A DNA stretch of 64,000 nt from Hyposmocoma kahamanoa. Lineage: Eukaryota; Arthropoda; Insecta; Lepidoptera; Cosmopterigidae. The stretch spans positions 2,456,643 through 2,520,642 of the forward strand of contig NW_020654289.1 of NCBI RefSeq assembly GCF_003589595.1, given 5' to 3'. This document shows, piece by piece, positions 61,440-64,000 of this stretch. The translations under genes and the position numbers were made by a program. Numbering within the stretch: the stretch's first letter is position 1; the number at the start of each line of letters is the position of its first letter. Below the pieces are notes generated by a model. It searched no databases. It had not been told where the DNA came from and saw only the letters and a program-made list of their open reading frames with translations.

Positions 61440-61905
61440 TGACAATAATCTCAATACAGGACAAAAAAAACGAGTTCAAAAGTACGTCGAAGTACATATA
61501 ATTACCAAGTTTTATTGAAATCGGTTACCGGAAAGTGCGCAAATCCGGATTCATCCCCTAATTCGCCCCTATACGGGACTTGACACAGGAGATGATAAAA
61601 ATCTGTTCTCACTACTCAAAGTATATTTAGAGAGAAAAATGCCTTGAATAGCAAAATCAACCATTAAAATAATTGCTCCTTATAATAAAATTTAGGCGCT
61701 ATTTTTAAAAATGAATCTTCATGCGTGAACAGCCACCCTTAGAGGTGAATGATTTTCTTCAAAATTAAATGGGTCCACTATGGAGGTACCATCTTTCCAA
61801 CAAAAAAAGGATCATGAAAATCGGTTCACATATAAAAAACATATAAAAAAAACTTACAGTCGAATTGAGAACATCCTCCTTTTTTAAAGTCGGTTAAAAA
61901 TGGAG
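61440..61905. repeat. family E repeat
   Basis: Closest to the copy at 1125-1540: both contain an extra block (CACTACTCAAAGTATATT; AAAATTTAGGCGCTATTT), so these two are a subfamily. In the groucho/fem-1 interval. Confidence 0.68.
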
Positions 61906-61984
61906 AATCGCGAAAAAATATAACGTCAGACTACATGATATTTCACGACTTTTGTTGGTGAAACTGTCGCAAGACTTCACTTTA

Positions 61985-62232
61985 TATAATTACACTTTAT
62001 AAATAGGAAATGAAACTATTTTTCTGGATTTAAATCGCGTATATTTGTTTTTTCAAACAAACCGACGTTTCGGGCCCTTTACAGATCCCATGTCACGGTT
62101 GACTGAGGTGGTACAGTCTTCAACCAGTTATGTCTAATATTGATGCAAACCGGAAAAAATTATTTAAATCCGGAAAAATAGTTTTATTGCCTATGTGCAA
62201 CAATCACGAAAACCTAAGAACTCGATATACAC
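61985..62232. repeat. family D repeat
   Basis: Contains the same long block as 54835-55008 in the other orientation plus a second inverted half (AAATCCGGAAAAATAGTTTT), so the full element is an inverted-repeat structure of about 245 bp. In the groucho/fem-1 interval. Confidence 0.75.
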
Positions 62233-62939
62233 TTTTTTGTAATTCTACCGAAGCACATTTTATTTTTTCTTTAATAATATGATTATTAGCAGCTTATGAA
62301 TCCATAGCAGATGGCGCTTCTGATGCTGGTTTGGTTATTGTAGTCCTTCGGCCCATTCAGATATTCAATTATAGCCTATGGTGAAGATTAACAAAATATT
62401 GCAATATTAAAAATGAAAACTCGCAAGCTACATTTTGAAGGAAAATTTTATTTTATTTGCCAGTTAGAGATTTTAATCTCCATTAACATTGTAAATATAG
62501 ATTTTTAATATTTTAAGAATTAATAAAACAATCTAAGTATACTATTTGTTTACTCTAGCAATTTAATTTATTTGTCTGTGGAAAATTTTTGACAACTGCA
62601 TAGAGTGTATTACTAACTGTAACTGCTACTTCTACGAACTGTGAAAAGTATGTAGTAATACTCGTCTCTATAAAAATTCTAAATTATTTTCTTTTAAATT
62701 ACTCGTTTCTTCTTGTAGTATCTTTATTAAATGCTAGCGATTTCCAACATAAAATAAATCTATTTCTATAGGAGACTCGTGTTAGGCAGTGGGTCGTTAG
62801 TATGTAATTATGATGAGGGATTTCTTTTGATACCAACACAAAGAGTATAATATTGCATTCTATCTTCATGGTAAACGTTTGATGGAGTTTAAATAATGCC
62901 GCATTACTAATAGATATCAAATATAATCATTATTAAACA

Positions 62940-63232
62940 AGTTGTTATTTCTGTCAATAATAGCCGATATCAATACTTTGATTTGAGTGTTTGACAGTAT
63001 TCGTAAGTCAGCTCTATTGGTAGATCGTCGTCCGTCGGCTCGACCGCTCGTTTGTCGTTTTGCAGCTGTTCAATAACGCGAAGTGCTGTGTCGGAGTGTT
63101 TTGAAATAAACAATTTTGGTTGCTTTAAATTTCGTGAAACAGTGCATTTTCAATGATTATATTCAAAAGAAAGTGCTGTTGCTGAAGTGAAATTTGTTTG
63201 TTGTGAATATTTGCGTATCAAACTGAGCCATT
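62940..63232 (+). promoter_or_regulatory. fem-1 5' UTR and presumed promoter side
   Basis: Repeat-free sequence before the fem-1 ATG with a GC-richer patch at about 63010-63090 containing CGTCGTCCGTCGG. It is consistent with a promoter or 5' UTR but has no TATA box in a clear place. Positional inference. Confidence 0.35.
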
Positions 63233-63292
63233 ATGGATTTCAAAACAGCCGTTTTCAACGCAGCACGGGATGGAAACCTCACACGACTGAAA
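63233..63292 (+). CDS. Fem-1: Fem-1 homologue (FEM1C type), first coding exon only
   Basis: Encodes MDFKTAVFNAARDGNLTRLK up to the donor GTAAGT at 63293. This is nearly identical to the start of vertebrate FEM1A/FEM1C and insect Fem-1 proteins, and is the beginning of the first ankyrin repeat. FEM1 proteins are substrate receptors of CUL2-RING ubiquitin ligases that read C-terminal degrons (family knowledge). The exon is phase 0. Only 20 of the expected 600-plus residues lie in the window; the rest is beyond the right edge. The gene faces away from groucho, with 5.1 kb between the two start codons. Confidence 0.85.
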
Positions 63293-64000
63293 GTAAGTAT
63301 CTAAAAATATTATTGATTTATCAATTTGCTGATGTACCCTATTTCGTTGCGAGATGTGTCCTTTTGCTCTGACGCGACAAACGTATCAATACCGCTAAGT
63401 AACTGCCGAGTGTTACAGTTACATACCTATCTATTATTCCACGTAATATCGGTGCACTGGCATTTCAGTGTGCACATTTGAGATGGAATTATATAAATAA
63501 ATAAATAAACAACCCAATTCGCTGTTAATGGTTGAGATAGTTACATATTTATAATGTTAATGCATTGCAATGCCTCATGTGGAACGAAACAACAGGGTCT
63601 CATTGAAATTTTATTAAATATCAGGCTTGGCAATAAACGAAACTATGCATGACTAACTCTGCGGCGTTTGTGCCTTTGATAAGTACATAAATAATTTTCT
63701 GATAAAATTCTTATCAGATCTTGTTGCTGACAGCGACATTTATACACATACCTAAATATGAATAGGAAAGAATATTATTAATACGGTGTCTTAGGTATGC
63801 CTTGATACCATCTTGACACATACCTTTTCTCTCATCTGTGCTTTCATACACGCTTGTTGGTCTATTGCAATCATCACAATTTGCCCCAGAGGCAAGAAAC
63901 TATTATTTTTTAGTTTTTTAAATTATTTAATTGTCTTTATCTCCTCTGACCAGACACATGTTTGCTCAGAGCCACAGAGTACTTTATTATGCTTGAGAAA
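63293..64000 (+). other. start of fem-1 intron 1
   Basis: Follows the GTAAGT donor. No second exon is recognised before the window ends. AT-rich, with a short TAAA repeat at about 63494-63510. I see no coding or mobile sequence in it. Confidence 0.5.

Overview
The window is AT-rich, intron-rich animal DNA and looks lepidopteran (moth or butterfly). This rests on insect-type protein sequences, compact exons in repeat-filled introns, and dense copies of short repeat families that I recognise as lepidopteran in style. The species cannot be told from the sequence. There are three host genes. (1) COG1, a Golgi tethering subunit, is on the minus strand: start codon at 13647, nine exons down to about position 339, and its 3' end at or beyond the left edge. 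(2) groucho/TLE, a transcriptional co-repressor, is also on the minus strand. It is complete, with 18 coding exons from ATG 58166 to stop 19574, encoding 705 residues. (3) A fem-1 (FEM1C-type) gene on the plus strand is represented by its first coding exon only, 63233-63292.

Layout: 1-13647 COG1; 13648-19573 spacer and probable groucho 3' region with old LINE and MITE debris; 19574-58166 groucho; 58167-63232 the divergent interval between groucho and fem-1, which holds a nearly full-length but broken Tc1/mariner transposon (59452-61167); 63233 onward fem-1 and the start of its first intron. All splice phases in the COG1 and groucho models agree from exon to exon, which is the main check on the exon borders.

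Most of the rest is mobile-element sequence. I distinguish two tRNA-headed SINE-like families (A and B), five other interspersed families (C to G), 3' ends of at least three kinds of non-LTR retrotransposon, and several short DNA transposons with readable inverted repeats and target duplications: hAT-like with 8-bp TSD, PIF/Harbinger-like with TAA or TTA TSD, Tc1-like with TA TSD, and fold-back types. Several are nested, which gives a relative order of insertion.

No operon, CRISPR array, rRNA or convincing stand-alone tRNA gene is present. The three host genes do not form a pathway: COG1 acts in Golgi vesicle tethering, Groucho in transcriptional repression downstream of Notch/Hairy-type factors, and FEM1 as a substrate receptor for a cullin-2 ubiquitin ligase. 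I found no convincing new multi-gene system. The most interesting items are the odd 3' end of COG1, two perfect or near-perfect hairpins in COG1 introns, the sharp base-composition split within groucho, tandem NAGNAG splice acceptors, and the nested transposons. Repeat borders are read by eye and may be off by several bases.
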